From Betaproteobacteria bacterium (GTDB taxonomy: Bacteria > Pseudomonadota > Gammaproteobacteria > Burkholderiales > Rhodocyclaceae): a stretch of 64,000 nt of DNA. The notes under the pieces were generated by a model. The model ran no database searches. It had not been told where the DNA came from and saw only the letters and a program-made list of their open reading frames with translations. Below, in pieces: positions 35,649 to 42,992 of this stretch. Location: contig JADIYD010000014.1 of NCBI GenBank assembly GCA_016705475.1, forward strand, positions 124,001-188,000, written 5' to 3'. The position numbers were made by a program, and so were the translations under genes. Position 1 is the stretch's first letter. The number at the start of each line of letters is the position of its first letter.

Positions 35649-36476
35649 ATGAAACAACTGTGGCTCACGGCCAAACTCGATATCGTCGAATCCCTGCGCG
35701 CCCGCTGGTTCCAGATCTACACGCTGGTTTTCGGCGGCATTGTTGCCCTGCTCTTCCTCTTCGGCCTGACCGAATCGCGCGTGCTCGGCTTCATCGGCCT
35801 GTCCCGCCTGCTCGTCACCTACATCCAGCTGACCATGGCCATCCTGCCGATCTTCGTATTGATCACGACGGTGCGCTCAGTGGCGGGCGACCGCGAGGCC
35901 GGCGTCTTCGAATATCTGCTCTCGCTGCCAGTCGGCCTTGGCGCCTGGTTCTGGGGCAAGATCGTCGGCCGCTACATCGTCGTCTTCGCACCCGTCTTCC
36001 TGGCCATGCTCGGCGCCGTGATCTGGGCGACCATCCAGGGCATCGAAGTGCCGTGGGACATGTTCGGCTACTACACCGCCCTGCTCGCCGTCATGGCCGC
36101 CTGCTTCCTCGGTATCGGCATGCTCATCTCGGCCATCGCGCGCACCACCGACATGGCGCAGGGCGCCGCCTTCATGGTCTGGCTCTTCCTGCTGCTCTTC
36201 CTCGACCTGATCCTGCTCGGCGTCATGATCCAGGGCAAGGTCGCGCCGGAACTGGCCGTCACGCTGGCCCTGGCCAATCCGCTGCAGGTTTTCCGTACCG
36301 CTGCGCTGGCGCTGTTCGATCCGCAACTGATCGTCCTCGGCCCCTCCGCCTATGTCATCCTCGATCTGTTCGGCGCCGCCGGCTACAAGGTTTTCGCGCT
36401 GGTCTATCCGGCAGCGCTCGGCATCGTCAGTGCTACCATCGGCTACTTCATCTTCCGCCGTGGTGACCTGCCTTGA
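35649..36476 (+). CDS. nosY: ABC transporter permease NosY
   Basis: 275 residues with six membrane segments in an ABC-2 type arrangement; RSVAGDREAGVFEYLLSLPV after the second segment is the conserved coupling region. Partner of NosF. It overlaps the next gene by 4 bases (TTGA). Confidence 0.94.
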   Translation: MKQLWLTAKLDIVESLRARWFQIYTLVFGGIVALLFLFGLTESRVLGFIGLSRLLVTYIQLTMAILPIFVLITTVRSVAGDREAGVFEYLLSLPVGLGAWFWGKIVGRYIVVFAPVFLAMLGAVIWATIQGIEVPWDMFGYYTALLAVMAACFLGIGMLISAIARTTDMAQGAAFMVWLFLLLFLDLILLGVMIQGKVAPELAVTLALANPLQVFRTAALALFDPQLIVLGPSAYVILDLFGAAGYKVFALVYPAALGIVSATIGYFIFRRGDLP

Positions 36477-36964
36477 GAAAGCTGTTTGCGCCTTTCATTT
36501 TTGCCCTGTTTTCCGGGTTGACCGCAGCAGACGAGATTTCCTCCGTGCCTCTCTTCGCGGCCACCCTGAACGATCTTGACGACAAGCCGGTGGCTTTGGA
36601 ACGCTACAAGGGCAAGCCGCTCGTCGTCAATTTCTGGGCCCGCTGGTGCGGCCCCTGCCGCGCCGAAATCCCGGAGCTGATCAAGTTCCGCACGGCCAAC
36701 AAAGGCAAGATCGAGGTGCTTGGTATCGGCATCGAGGACAAGGCCGAACCAGCCAAGGACTTCGCCAAAGCCTACGAAATGGATTACCCGGTTTTCGTCG
36801 CCAAGGAAAAGGGCATCCCGCTCATGCAGGCGCTCGGCAACAGCAAGGGCGGCCTGCCCTACACGCTGTTCATCGACCGCAACGGCAACGTCGTCCAGAA
36901 GAAAATGGGGCTGATCCGGAAAGCCGATCTGGATGCCGCACAGGACGCGCTGCTGAAGAAATAG
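36473..36964 (+). CDS. TlpA-like thioredoxin-fold protein of the nos operon
   Basis: 163 residues: signal peptide (from a TTG start overlapping the nosY stop) and a thioredoxin domain with WCGPC in VVNFWARWCGPCRAEIPE and cis-proline region GGLPYTLFIDRNG. It probably reduces disulfides in the periplasm, for example of NosL, SCO or the CuA site of NosZ. The end of the signal peptide (FSGLTAAD) is encoded by a copy of the dispersed element (36496-36530). Confidence 0.9.
   Translation: MRKLFAPFIFALFSGLTAADEISSVPLFAATLNDLDDKPVALERYKGKPLVVNFWARWCGPCRAEIPELIKFRTANKGKIEVLGIGIEDKAEPAKDFAKAYEMDYPVFVAKEKGIPLMQALGNSKGGLPYTLFIDRNGNVVQKKMGLIRKADLDAAQDALLKK
36496..36530 (+). repeat. Dispersed element inside the TlpA-like gene
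   Basis: CATTTTTGCCCTGTTTTC then CGGGTTGACCGCAGCAG; core 36514-36524. Sense orientation, encoding SGLTAAD. Confidence 0.75.
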
Positions 36965-36972
36965 CGGGCTAG

Positions 36973-36986
36973 GTGACCTGAGTCAC
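36973..36986. promoter_or_regulatory. Perfect 14-bp palindrome, CRP/FNR-type spacing
   Basis: GTGACCTGAGTCAC fits both GTGA-N6-TCAC (CRP-like) and the TTGAC-N4-GTCAA geometry of FNR/DNR relatives. It lies 90 bases upstream of the outer-membrane protein ATG at 37077. Confidence 0.45.
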
Positions 36987-37076
36987 AGACCACCCGAATA
37001 GCGGCAGATATAGTCATCGCACCCGCAGCAAGGCCACAGCGCCCTGCTCGACTATAAACACCAAATCGGAGAGACC

Positions 37077-37631
37077 ATGAAACTCAATCGCCTTGCATCC
37101 ACCCTCCTCGTTGCCGGCCTCGCCTTCGGCGCCACGGCCAGCCATGCCGACGGCCTCAAATTCTTCCCCGGCATGCAGTCCGGCTTCAAGTTCGAGCCGA
37201 GCGTTGCTGTCTCCGCCGGCGTCATGAGCGCAGCTGCCACCAATGATGACTCGATGTTCGTCTACGGCCTCGATATCAACATGAACTGCGGCCTGATCCA
37301 GACCCCGGACAACCGTATCCGCACCCATATCCAGATCAACCACACCGACGAATCCGGCATGAAGGCAACCTCCTTCGAACTGTCGCCGCGCTACACCCTG
37401 CCGCTCGGCAGCGGCTTCTCGGTCGGCGCCGGCCCGGTCCTCGGCGCTGTCATGGCCGACAACGGCCGCACCGACAAAACCCTGTTCGGCTACGGCGCCG
37501 TCGTCGGTGCCAACTACCGCAAGGGCATGTACTACTCCGGCCTCGACCTGCGCTACCTGAACACCACCGAAAGCGCCGGCGTCAGCTTCGAAAACGTGGC
37601 GCTGATGGCCAAGGTCGGCATCAACTTCTAA
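37077..37631 (+). CDS. Small outer-membrane beta-barrel protein, unknown function
   Basis: 184 residues: signal peptide (MKLNRLASTLLVAGLAFG ... SHA), then alternating beta strands (FVYGLDINMNCGL, FELSPRYTLPLGSGFSVGAG, YSGLDLRYLN) and a terminal phenylalanine in VALMAKVGINF, as expected for an outer-membrane barrel of about eight strands. The family is not recognised. It is monocistronic: a strong terminator follows and a CRP/FNR-like palindrome precedes. Confidence 0.8.
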   Translation: MKLNRLASTLLVAGLAFGATASHADGLKFFPGMQSGFKFEPSVAVSAGVMSAAATNDDSMFVYGLDINMNCGLIQTPDNRIRTHIQINHTDESGMKATSFELSPRYTLPLGSGFSVGAGPVLGAVMADNGRTDKTLFGYGAVVGANYRKGMYYSGLDLRYLNTTESAGVSFENVALMAKVGINF

Positions 37632-37651
37632 TCAAGCCGGCAACGGAAAAC

Positions 37652-37684
37652 AAAAAATGGAAGGCAGCTGCCTTCCATTTTTTT
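37652..37684. terminator. Strong bidirectional intrinsic terminator
   Basis: A perfect 16-bp palindromic arm pair centred at 37667/37668 (AAAAAATGGAAGGCAG and its complement) ends in a run of T. It terminates the barrel gene and, read from the other side, the hypothetical gene at 37730-38023. Confidence 0.92.
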
Positions 37685-37712
37685 GCCCATTTTTCGGGTT
37701 GACCGTGGAATT
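37681..37712 (+). repeat. Dispersed element after the terminator
   Basis: TTTTGCCCATTTTT then CGGGTTGACCGTGGAATT; core 37695-37705. It shares its first T residues with the terminator. Confidence 0.82.
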
Positions 37713-37729
37713 GGCCAATTCGATGGCCG

Positions 37730-38023
37730 CTAATCGATTGCTTTCAGAAAGCGCTGACGCGCCTGTTCCAGTTCAGCATGATCGGCTTCGCCGACCAGCC
37801 GCTGGCAAGTCTCAAAAAAGTTGTTGAAAGCCTTGCGCACTGCCGCCCCTTCCAGCCGGCCCTTGCCTTCCGTGGCGGGAGCCTCAAGCGAGCGGAGCAC
37901 GGCGTGGCGGGGAATGATGCGCTGCCCGCCCGCTTCGGAAGAAGCCGTCAGCGGACCGGTCTTGAAATAAACAACGCCTTCGTATTCAAAACGGGCGCCC
38001 ATCGGCAGATCCTGTAGTTTCAT
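37730..38023 (-). CDS. Small conserved-looking hypothetical protein
   Basis: 97 residues beginning MKLQDLPMGARFEYEGVVYF; the N-terminal part looks like a small beta domain (KTGPLTASSEAGGQRIIPRH) and the C-terminus is a charged helix. No family recognised. An upstream in-frame ATG at 38044 would add seven residues. It is divergent from the SHP operon and ends against the bidirectional terminator. Confidence 0.6.
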   Translation of the reverse strand: MKLQDLPMGARFEYEGVVYFKTGPLTASSEAGGQRIIPRHAVLRSLEAPATEGKGRLEGAAVRKAFNNFFETCQRLVGEADHAELEQARQRFLKAID

Positions 38024-38096
38024 TTCGTGTTTCCAGTGATGCATTCCTGAATAACGGATCGGGGCGCTGGCGCCCCCCTTTGGCTCGAATCTTAGC

Positions 38097-38135
38097 GTTA
38101 ATCCCCGCTTAAGTTTCGCCTAAGCCACCATTAAG
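38097..38135 (+). promoter_or_regulatory. Four hexamer direct repeats at 11-bp spacing (OmpR-family operator)
   Basis: GTTAAT, CTTAAG, CCTAAG and ATTAAG start at 38097, 38108, 38119 and 38130, each separated by 5 bases. This is the geometry of PmrA/QseB/TctD-type tandem half-sites. It lies 46 bases upstream of the SHP gene, whose operon ends with an OmpR-type regulator that may bind here. Confidence 0.65.
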
Positions 38136-38180
38136 ACTCGCTCCCTACACTCCTTCTCCATCAACACAAAAAGGAGAACA

Positions 38181-38588
38181 ATGATGAGAGCCATCCCCGC
38201 CGCCGTGCTGCTGCTCGCCAGCCTGGCCAGCCACGCCGAGACGCCGCAACAGATTCGCCAGATCTATGTCGCCGAAGCGGCCAGCCAGCAGGCCGGCTTC
38301 ACGCCCTCGGCCAAACGCGGCGACGCCTTCTTCCGCCAACGTTTTGCCATCAACGACAAAATGCCGGCCTGCACCAGTTGCCACACCGACAGCCCGCTCA
38401 ACGCCAGCCAGCATGCCGTGACCGGCAAGGCCGTCAAGCCGCTGGCCGTCGCCGCCAATCCGGACCGCCTGAGCGACCCGGCCAAGGTCGAAAAATGGTT
38501 CGGCCGCAATTGCAAGGAAGTCGTCGGCCGCGCCTGTACGCCGGCGGAAAAGGCCGATTTTGTCGCTTACCTGAGCGAGGTACGCTGA
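38181..38588 (+). CDS. SHP-like monoheme cytochrome c (DUF1924)
   Basis: 135 residues: signal peptide (MMRAIPAAVLLLASLASHA) and one heme motif CTSCH, with GDAFFRQRF before and WFGRNCKEVVGRACTPAEKA after it. These are features of DUF1924/sphaeroides heme protein, an oxygen-binding cytochrome c whose sixth ligand is an asparagine in the characterised case. AAGGAGA precedes the ATG. Followed by a diheme cytochrome and a cytochrome b, the known SHP-DHC-b561 arrangement. Confidence 0.85.
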   Translation: MMRAIPAAVLLLASLASHAETPQQIRQIYVAEAASQQAGFTPSAKRGDAFFRQRFAINDKMPACTSCHTDSPLNASQHAVTGKAVKPLAVAANPDRLSDPAKVEKWFGRNCKEVVGRACTPAEKADFVAYLSEVR

Positions 38589-38589
38589 T

Positions 38590-39051
38590 ATGAGACGTCT
38601 ATTCCTGATAGCCCTGCTCGGTAGCGCCTTCCCGGCCCTGGCTGACCGCCTGCCGATGCCGGCCAATGCCCCGGCCAGCTTCACGACTGAATGCAGCAGT
38701 TGCCACATCGCCTACCAACCCGCCCTGCTCGCGGCCAACGACTGGCGCAAGCTGATGGCCGGCCTGAGCGATCACTTCGGCAGCGATGCCACGGTCGACG
38801 GGAAAACCGGGCAGGAAATCACCGCCTTTCTCGAGCGCAATGCCGGCAACGCAAGCCGTCTGGGCAATGCCGGCAATCCACCGCGCATCACCCAGACTGC
38901 CCGCTTCATCCGCAAGCACGACGAAATCCCGGCCAAATACTGGCGCGATCCGCGCGTCAAGTCGGCGGCCAATTGCGAAGCCTGTCACCCCGGCGCCGCC
39001 AAGGGCAACTACAACGAACACGACATCTCCATCCGCGAACTGCGCGAGTAA
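38590..39051 (+). CDS. Diheme cytochrome c (DHC type)
   Basis: 153 residues: signal peptide (MRRLFLIALLGSAFPALA) and two heme motifs, CSSCH near the N-terminus and CEACH near the C-terminus, separated by a helical segment (NDWRKLMAGLSDHFG). Length and spacing match the DHC partner of SHP, which passes electrons between the membrane cytochrome b and SHP. One base separates it from the SHP gene. Confidence 0.88.
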   Translation: MRRLFLIALLGSAFPALADRLPMPANAPASFTTECSSCHIAYQPALLAANDWRKLMAGLSDHFGSDATVDGKTGQEITAFLERNAGNASRLGNAGNPPRITQTARFIRKHDEIPAKYWRDPRVKSAANCEACHPGAAKGNYNEHDISIRELRE

Positions 39052-39054
39052 ATC

Positions 39055-39660
39055 ATGAAAAAAATTCTTGTCTGGGACTGGCCGGTTCGCCTCGGCCACT
39101 GGCTCATGGTCGGCGGTTTCATCCTCGCCTGGCTGACCTCGGAAAGCGAAACCTGGCGGCTCGTGCATGCCTTTTCCGGCTCGGTGGTCATTACCGTCGC
39201 ACTCTTTCGCCTGCCCTGGGGTTTCATCGGCTCGCGCTACGCCCGCTTCGTCGATTTCGTCCGCGGCCCAGGTTCCGTCGTCGATTACCTGCGCAGCCTG
39301 ATCCGGCTGGATCCGGACCACCATACCGGCCACAACCCGGCCGGCGGCTGGGCCATCGTGCTGCTGCTGGCCCTTGGCATCGCCACCGGCCTTGTTGGCT
39401 GGGCGATGTACAACGAGCTCGGCGGCGAATGGCTGGAAGAACTGCACGAGGGACTGGCCGCAACGATGCTCACCGTCGTCTTCGTTCACGTTGCCGGGGT
39501 CATCTCGGGCAGTCTGCTGCACGGCGAAAATCTCGTCCAGGCGATGATCACCGGCCACAAACGCGGTTCGCCCGAAGAAGCCATCCCGTCCGCCCGGCCG
39601 TTGGCTGCCATCTTCCTGCTGGTCTGGGTTGCCGCTGCCAGCTGGTGGTTGGCTAACTGA
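39055..39660 (+). CDS. Cytochrome b561-type membrane protein
   Basis: 201 residues with four to five membrane segments and histidines for two b hemes (VRLGHWLMVGGF, RLVHAFSGS, FVHVAGVISGSLLHGENL). This is the Ni/Fe-hydrogenase b-subunit/b561 fold found next to SHP and DHC. It probably takes electrons from quinol. A -10-like TAGAAT directly follows, serving the regulator gene. Confidence 0.9.
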   Translation: MKKILVWDWPVRLGHWLMVGGFILAWLTSESETWRLVHAFSGSVVITVALFRLPWGFIGSRYARFVDFVRGPGSVVDYLRSLIRLDPDHHTGHNPAGGWAIVLLLALGIATGLVGWAMYNELGGEWLEELHEGLAATMLTVVFVHVAGVISGSLLHGENLVQAMITGHKRGSPEEAIPSARPLAAIFLLVWVAAASWWLAN

Positions 39661-39666
39661 TAGAAT
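39661..39666 (+). promoter_or_regulatory. Candidate -10 box of the OmpR-type regulator
   Basis: TAGAAT ends 6 bases before the ATG at 39673, overlapping the end of the cytochrome b gene by no more than the stop codon region; a leaderless start is possible. Confidence 0.3.
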
Positions 39667-39672
39667 CCTGAC

Positions 39673-40329
39673 ATGCGAATTTTGCTTGTCGAAGACGATC
39701 CCGAACTCGGCGACGGCCTGACCGTCGGCCTGCGCCAGGCCGGCTTTGCAGTCGACTGGCTGCGTGACGGCAATTCCGCCGACCAGGCCTTGCAGAGCGA
39801 AAGCTTCGACCTCGTCGTCCTTGACCTCGGCCTGCCCCGCCTGTCCGGCATGGATGTCCTCAGTCGTGCCCGCGGTCGGGGGCTGACCGTCCCCATCCTC
39901 ATCCTGACTGCCCGCGATGCGACCGGCGACAAGGTTTCCGGCCTTGATGCCGGGGCCGACGACTACCTCGTCAAACCCATCGACCTCGACGAGCTGAGCG
40001 CCCGCATCCGCGCCCTGACCCGGCGCAGCGCCGGCCGCGCCGCACCGCTGCTGACGCACGGCGAACTGGCCGTTGACCTGGCTGCCCACCGTGTCACGCT
40101 GGCCGGGCAGGAAATCGAACTCTCCAGCCGTGAGTATTCGCTGCTCCAGATGCTGCTCGAAAATGCCGGTCGGGTCCTGACTCGCACCCAGCTCGAACAA
40201 TCGGTTTACGGCTGGCGCGACGAACCGGACAGCAACGCCCTCGAAGTACACATCCACCACCTGCGCAAGAAGCTGGGCGGCGAACTGATCCGCACCCTGC
40301 GCGGCGTCGGCTACACCATCCCGAAATGA
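39673..40329 (+). CDS. OmpR-family response regulator (QseB/TctD-like)
   Basis: 218 residues: receiver with VEDDPEL, phosphoacceptor D51 in LVVLDLGLPRLSGMDV and K in DDYLVKPIDLDEL, then a winged-helix output with ELSSREYSLLQMLLENAGRV and DEPDSNALEVHIHHLRKKLG. It overlaps the kinase gene by 4 bases. Its likely target is the four-hexamer site in front of the SHP operon, since QseB/PmrA relatives bind such tandem half-sites. Confidence 0.94.
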   Translation: MRILLVEDDPELGDGLTVGLRQAGFAVDWLRDGNSADQALQSESFDLVVLDLGLPRLSGMDVLSRARGRGLTVPILILTARDATGDKVSGLDAGADDYLVKPIDLDELSARIRALTRRSAGRAAPLLTHGELAVDLAAHRVTLAGQEIELSSREYSLLQMLLENAGRVLTRTQLEQSVYGWRDEPDSNALEVHIHHLRKKLGGELIRTLRGVGYTIPK

Positions 40330-41681
40330 GCAACCCGGCGGTCAACACGGTCTGGTTTTCGCTGCGCCGCCGTTTGCTCGGCCTGCTACTCGGCGGCGTG
40401 TCCGCTGCCTGGCTGGTAACCATGGTTTTCAGCTACATTGACGCCCATCACGAGGTCGATGAACTGTTCGACGCCCAGCTCAGTCAGGCCGCCCAGACCC
40501 TGCTCGCCCTGGCCAGCCACGATGAGGGCGACGACATCGAGGATCTCGGCGAAGCCACGCACAAATACCAGCGCCGCCTGCGTTTCCAGATCTGGCGCGC
40601 CGACGGCACCCTGCTCATGCGTTCCAAAAATGCCCCAAAATTCCCGTTGACCGTGGAAACCGGCTTTTCCGAGACCAAAACCGACCCGGATGGCCATTGG
40701 CGACATTTCAGCCAGTGGAACGAGGACCGCAGCCTGCAGGTTCAGGTCAGCGAAAATCACCATATCCGCGATGAGCTGATTGGCCACATCGCTTGGCGCC
40801 TGCTCTTCCCGGCGCTCTTCGGCCTGCCGTTGATCGGCCTCTGGGTCTGGCTCGCCACCCGGCAAGGCTTCGCCTCGCTGGACGGCATCGCCCGCCAGAT
40901 CGCCAGCCGCGACCCGCAGCAATTGCAGGCGGTGTACCCGGCCGCCGCGCCGGAAGAAATCCGCACCCTGCTCGAAGCACTGAACGGCCTGTTCCAGCGC
41001 GTCGAACATACCCTCGAATCGGAACGCCGCTTCACGGCAGACGCCGCACACGAGTTGCGCACCCCGCTCGCCGCGCTGCAGGCCCAGTTGCAGGTCGCCC
41101 AGCGTGCCCGCGATAGTGAAGAGCGCGACCGATCGCTAAGCCAGCTGCAAAGCGGCCTGACACGGGCCGCCCACCTTGTTGACCAGATGCTGCATCTCGC
41201 CCGACTGGACCCGGAATCCGGCCTGCCCAACCCGCAAGCCGTCGATCTCGCGGCGCTGGCCGAAGAAGTCTGCGCCGATCTCGGGCCACAGATTCTGGCC
41301 AGGAACATCGACTTCGACCTCACTGCTACCCCCGATAGCAAGGTAACCGGGCAAGCCGAATGGCTGCGGGTGCTGATCCGCAACCTGGTTGACAACGCCG
41401 TGCGCTACACCCCGGAGGGAGGTCAGGTGCGCGTGGACATTGCTTGGACCGAGCGCACCGTCACGTTCTCGGTCACCGACAGCGGCCCGGGCATTCCCGT
41501 CGCCGAGCGAGAATCCGTCCTTCGCCGCTTCCACCGGCTCAATCAGGGCAGTCAGCCGGGCAGCGGCCTCGGGCTGGCCATCGTTGCCCGCATTGCCGAA
41601 CTTCATGGCGCATCCCTGACACTGGGATCAGCGAATACGACAAAAGGCCTATCGGTCGCTGTACAATTCCCGGTTGGCTAA
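40326..41681 (+). CDS. Sensor histidine kinase (QseC-like)
   Basis: 451 residues. Two membrane segments (about 15-37 and 155-178) flank a periplasmic domain; HAMP, HisKA with TADAAHELRTPLAALQAQLQ, and an ATPase domain with NLVDNAVRYTP, DSGPGIP and GSGLGLAIVARIAE follow. Cognate to the OmpR-type regulator it overlaps. A copy of the dispersed element (40626-40659) in the periplasmic part encodes FPLTVE. Confidence 0.94.
   Translation: MSNPAVNTVWFSLRRRLLGLLLGGVSAAWLVTMVFSYIDAHHEVDELFDAQLSQAAQTLLALASHDEGDDIEDLGEATHKYQRRLRFQIWRADGTLLMRSKNAPKFPLTVETGFSETKTDPDGHWRHFSQWNEDRSLQVQVSENHHIRDELIGHIAWRLLFPALFGLPLIGLWVWLATRQGFASLDGIARQIASRDPQQLQAVYPAAAPEEIRTLLEALNGLFQRVEHTLESERRFTADAAHELRTPLAALQAQLQVAQRARDSEERDRSLSQLQSGLTRAAHLVDQMLHLARLDPESGLPNPQAVDLAALAEEVCADLGPQILARNIDFDLTATPDSKVTGQAEWLRVLIRNLVDNAVRYTPEGGQVRVDIAWTERTVTFSVTDSGPGIPVAERESVLRRFHRLNQGSQPGSGLGLAIVARIAELHGASLTLGSANTTKGLSVAVQFPVG
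40626..40659 (+). repeat. Dispersed element inside the QseC-like kinase gene
   Basis: AAAATGCCCCAAAATT then CCCGTTGACCGTGGAAAC; core 40643-40653 with one mismatch. Sense orientation. Confidence 0.7.
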
Positions 41682-41776
41682 ACAACGCGCTCAACCGGCG
41701 GGCCGCGAACAAATTTTTTGGCAATTTTTCAGCAAACAACTGTCTGAGTCGTACTCCGACTTTTCTGCAGAGAACC

Positions 41777-42745
41777 ATGATCACAGCGCACCAACTGGCC
41801 CAAGCGCCAAGCACGACCGACACGCCGCCGGAAGGCACACGTCGCATCATCGATGGGCTGGAGCGCGTGTTCTACGATGGCTACTGGATCAAGACCTATC
41901 CGGTACCCGCTGATACGCTGGAAGCCAAGAAACGCCTGATCGAAGCGCTGACGCGTCGCCTCTTCAACCACACCGAACACGGCCTCAACATTCCTGGCAC
42001 CCGTCTTCACGAGGCACGCGCCAATTACGAAGGCGAAACCGATCTGGCGCGCAAACGGGTCAAGGGCGCCATGCTGGCCGGTGCCCTGTTCAACCGGGCG
42101 GCCGATATTTTCCGCAAACTGGTCGAGCTGCAAGCATGTGGTATCGAAATACTCAGCGACAACCCGCTCATGCGCGAATGCGGCAGATGCCTGCTCGACG
42201 CCATGGAACTGGGCCGCTGCGTCATGCACCGTAGCGGCGAGGAAGGCATCGACGAGCTCTGGGGCGAGCCATTCCGCGCCTTCTCCATTCCCCTCGAAGA
42301 TTTTTACGAGAGCCGTTACATCAAGATCGGTCAGGTCTTGCGCGACATCGACCTGATTTCCAACGCGATGATCAACAATTTCAGTGGCATACCGGCTTTT
42401 TCCGACATCGAGGGGCCGGTACGCGACCTGGCCGTGGCGGCCAAGATCAAGACAGAAACCCTGCGTACCGACAGCGATATTTTCGACGTCTGGGCGCGCA
42501 TGGTGACGGCGGGTGAACGCCTGGCCGACCTGGCACTGCTGACCTCGGAAGGCGCCTACAGCGCCCCGTTCACCTACAACCTCTCGGATGGCCTGCAACT
42601 GATCCGCCAGGGCCGCGACCTCATTTTCTATATTTCCCGCGCCAGAACGGCCATGCCCAAGAGCACCCGGGATTACATCGAGCGCTGCAAGACCTACCTG
42701 GCAACCGGCCGGGCACCCACTTTCACAGCGCACTTGCCGGCCTGA
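41777..42745 (+). CDS. Conserved-looking cytoplasmic protein of unknown function
   Basis: 322 residues, no signal peptide or membrane segment, largely helical. Segments such as RRIIDGLERVFYDGYWIKTY, RRLFNHTEHGLNIPG and ARANYEGETDLARKRVKGAM look well structured, but I recognise no family. The ATG at 41777 was chosen as the first one followed by a protein-like composition; upstream frame is low quality. It stands alone between the two-component genes and menE-like gene; 42746-42992 holds no convincing gene. Confidence 0.65.
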   Translation: MITAHQLAQAPSTTDTPPEGTRRIIDGLERVFYDGYWIKTYPVPADTLEAKKRLIEALTRRLFNHTEHGLNIPGTRLHEARANYEGETDLARKRVKGAMLAGALFNRAADIFRKLVELQACGIEILSDNPLMRECGRCLLDAMELGRCVMHRSGEEGIDELWGEPFRAFSIPLEDFYESRYIKIGQVLRDIDLISNAMINNFSGIPAFSDIEGPVRDLAVAAKIKTETLRTDSDIFDVWARMVTAGERLADLALLTSEGAYSAPFTYNLSDGLQLIRQGRDLIFYISRARTAMPKSTRDYIERCKTYLATGRAPTFTAHLPA

Positions 42746-42977
42746 CAGCCAACGCCCGCGATAAGCGTTCGGCGCACATTCAAGCGCCAGCGTCGTATCG
42801 CTCGCCCCGGCCTTGCCCGATTTGGCCCCGCCGTTTCTCGCAACCTGAGGCGACAGGCGATCGGGAAATCCGGATTATTGCCGGGACAGACCGCCAAGCC
42901 ACATGTCGATTGGGCGAAGGCCAGCATCACCCTCAATTTTCTTGATCTGTCTTGCCCTGCCGCTGACAGGCCGTATT

Positions 42978-42983
42978 TATAAT
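42978..42983 (+). promoter_or_regulatory. -10 box of the menE-like gene
   Basis: TATAAT ends 9 bases before the ATG at 42993. A TTGCCC at 42952 is 20 bases upstream, a poor -35 spacing. Another possibly leaderless start. Confidence 0.4.
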
Positions 42984-42992
42984 CGGCCACTT

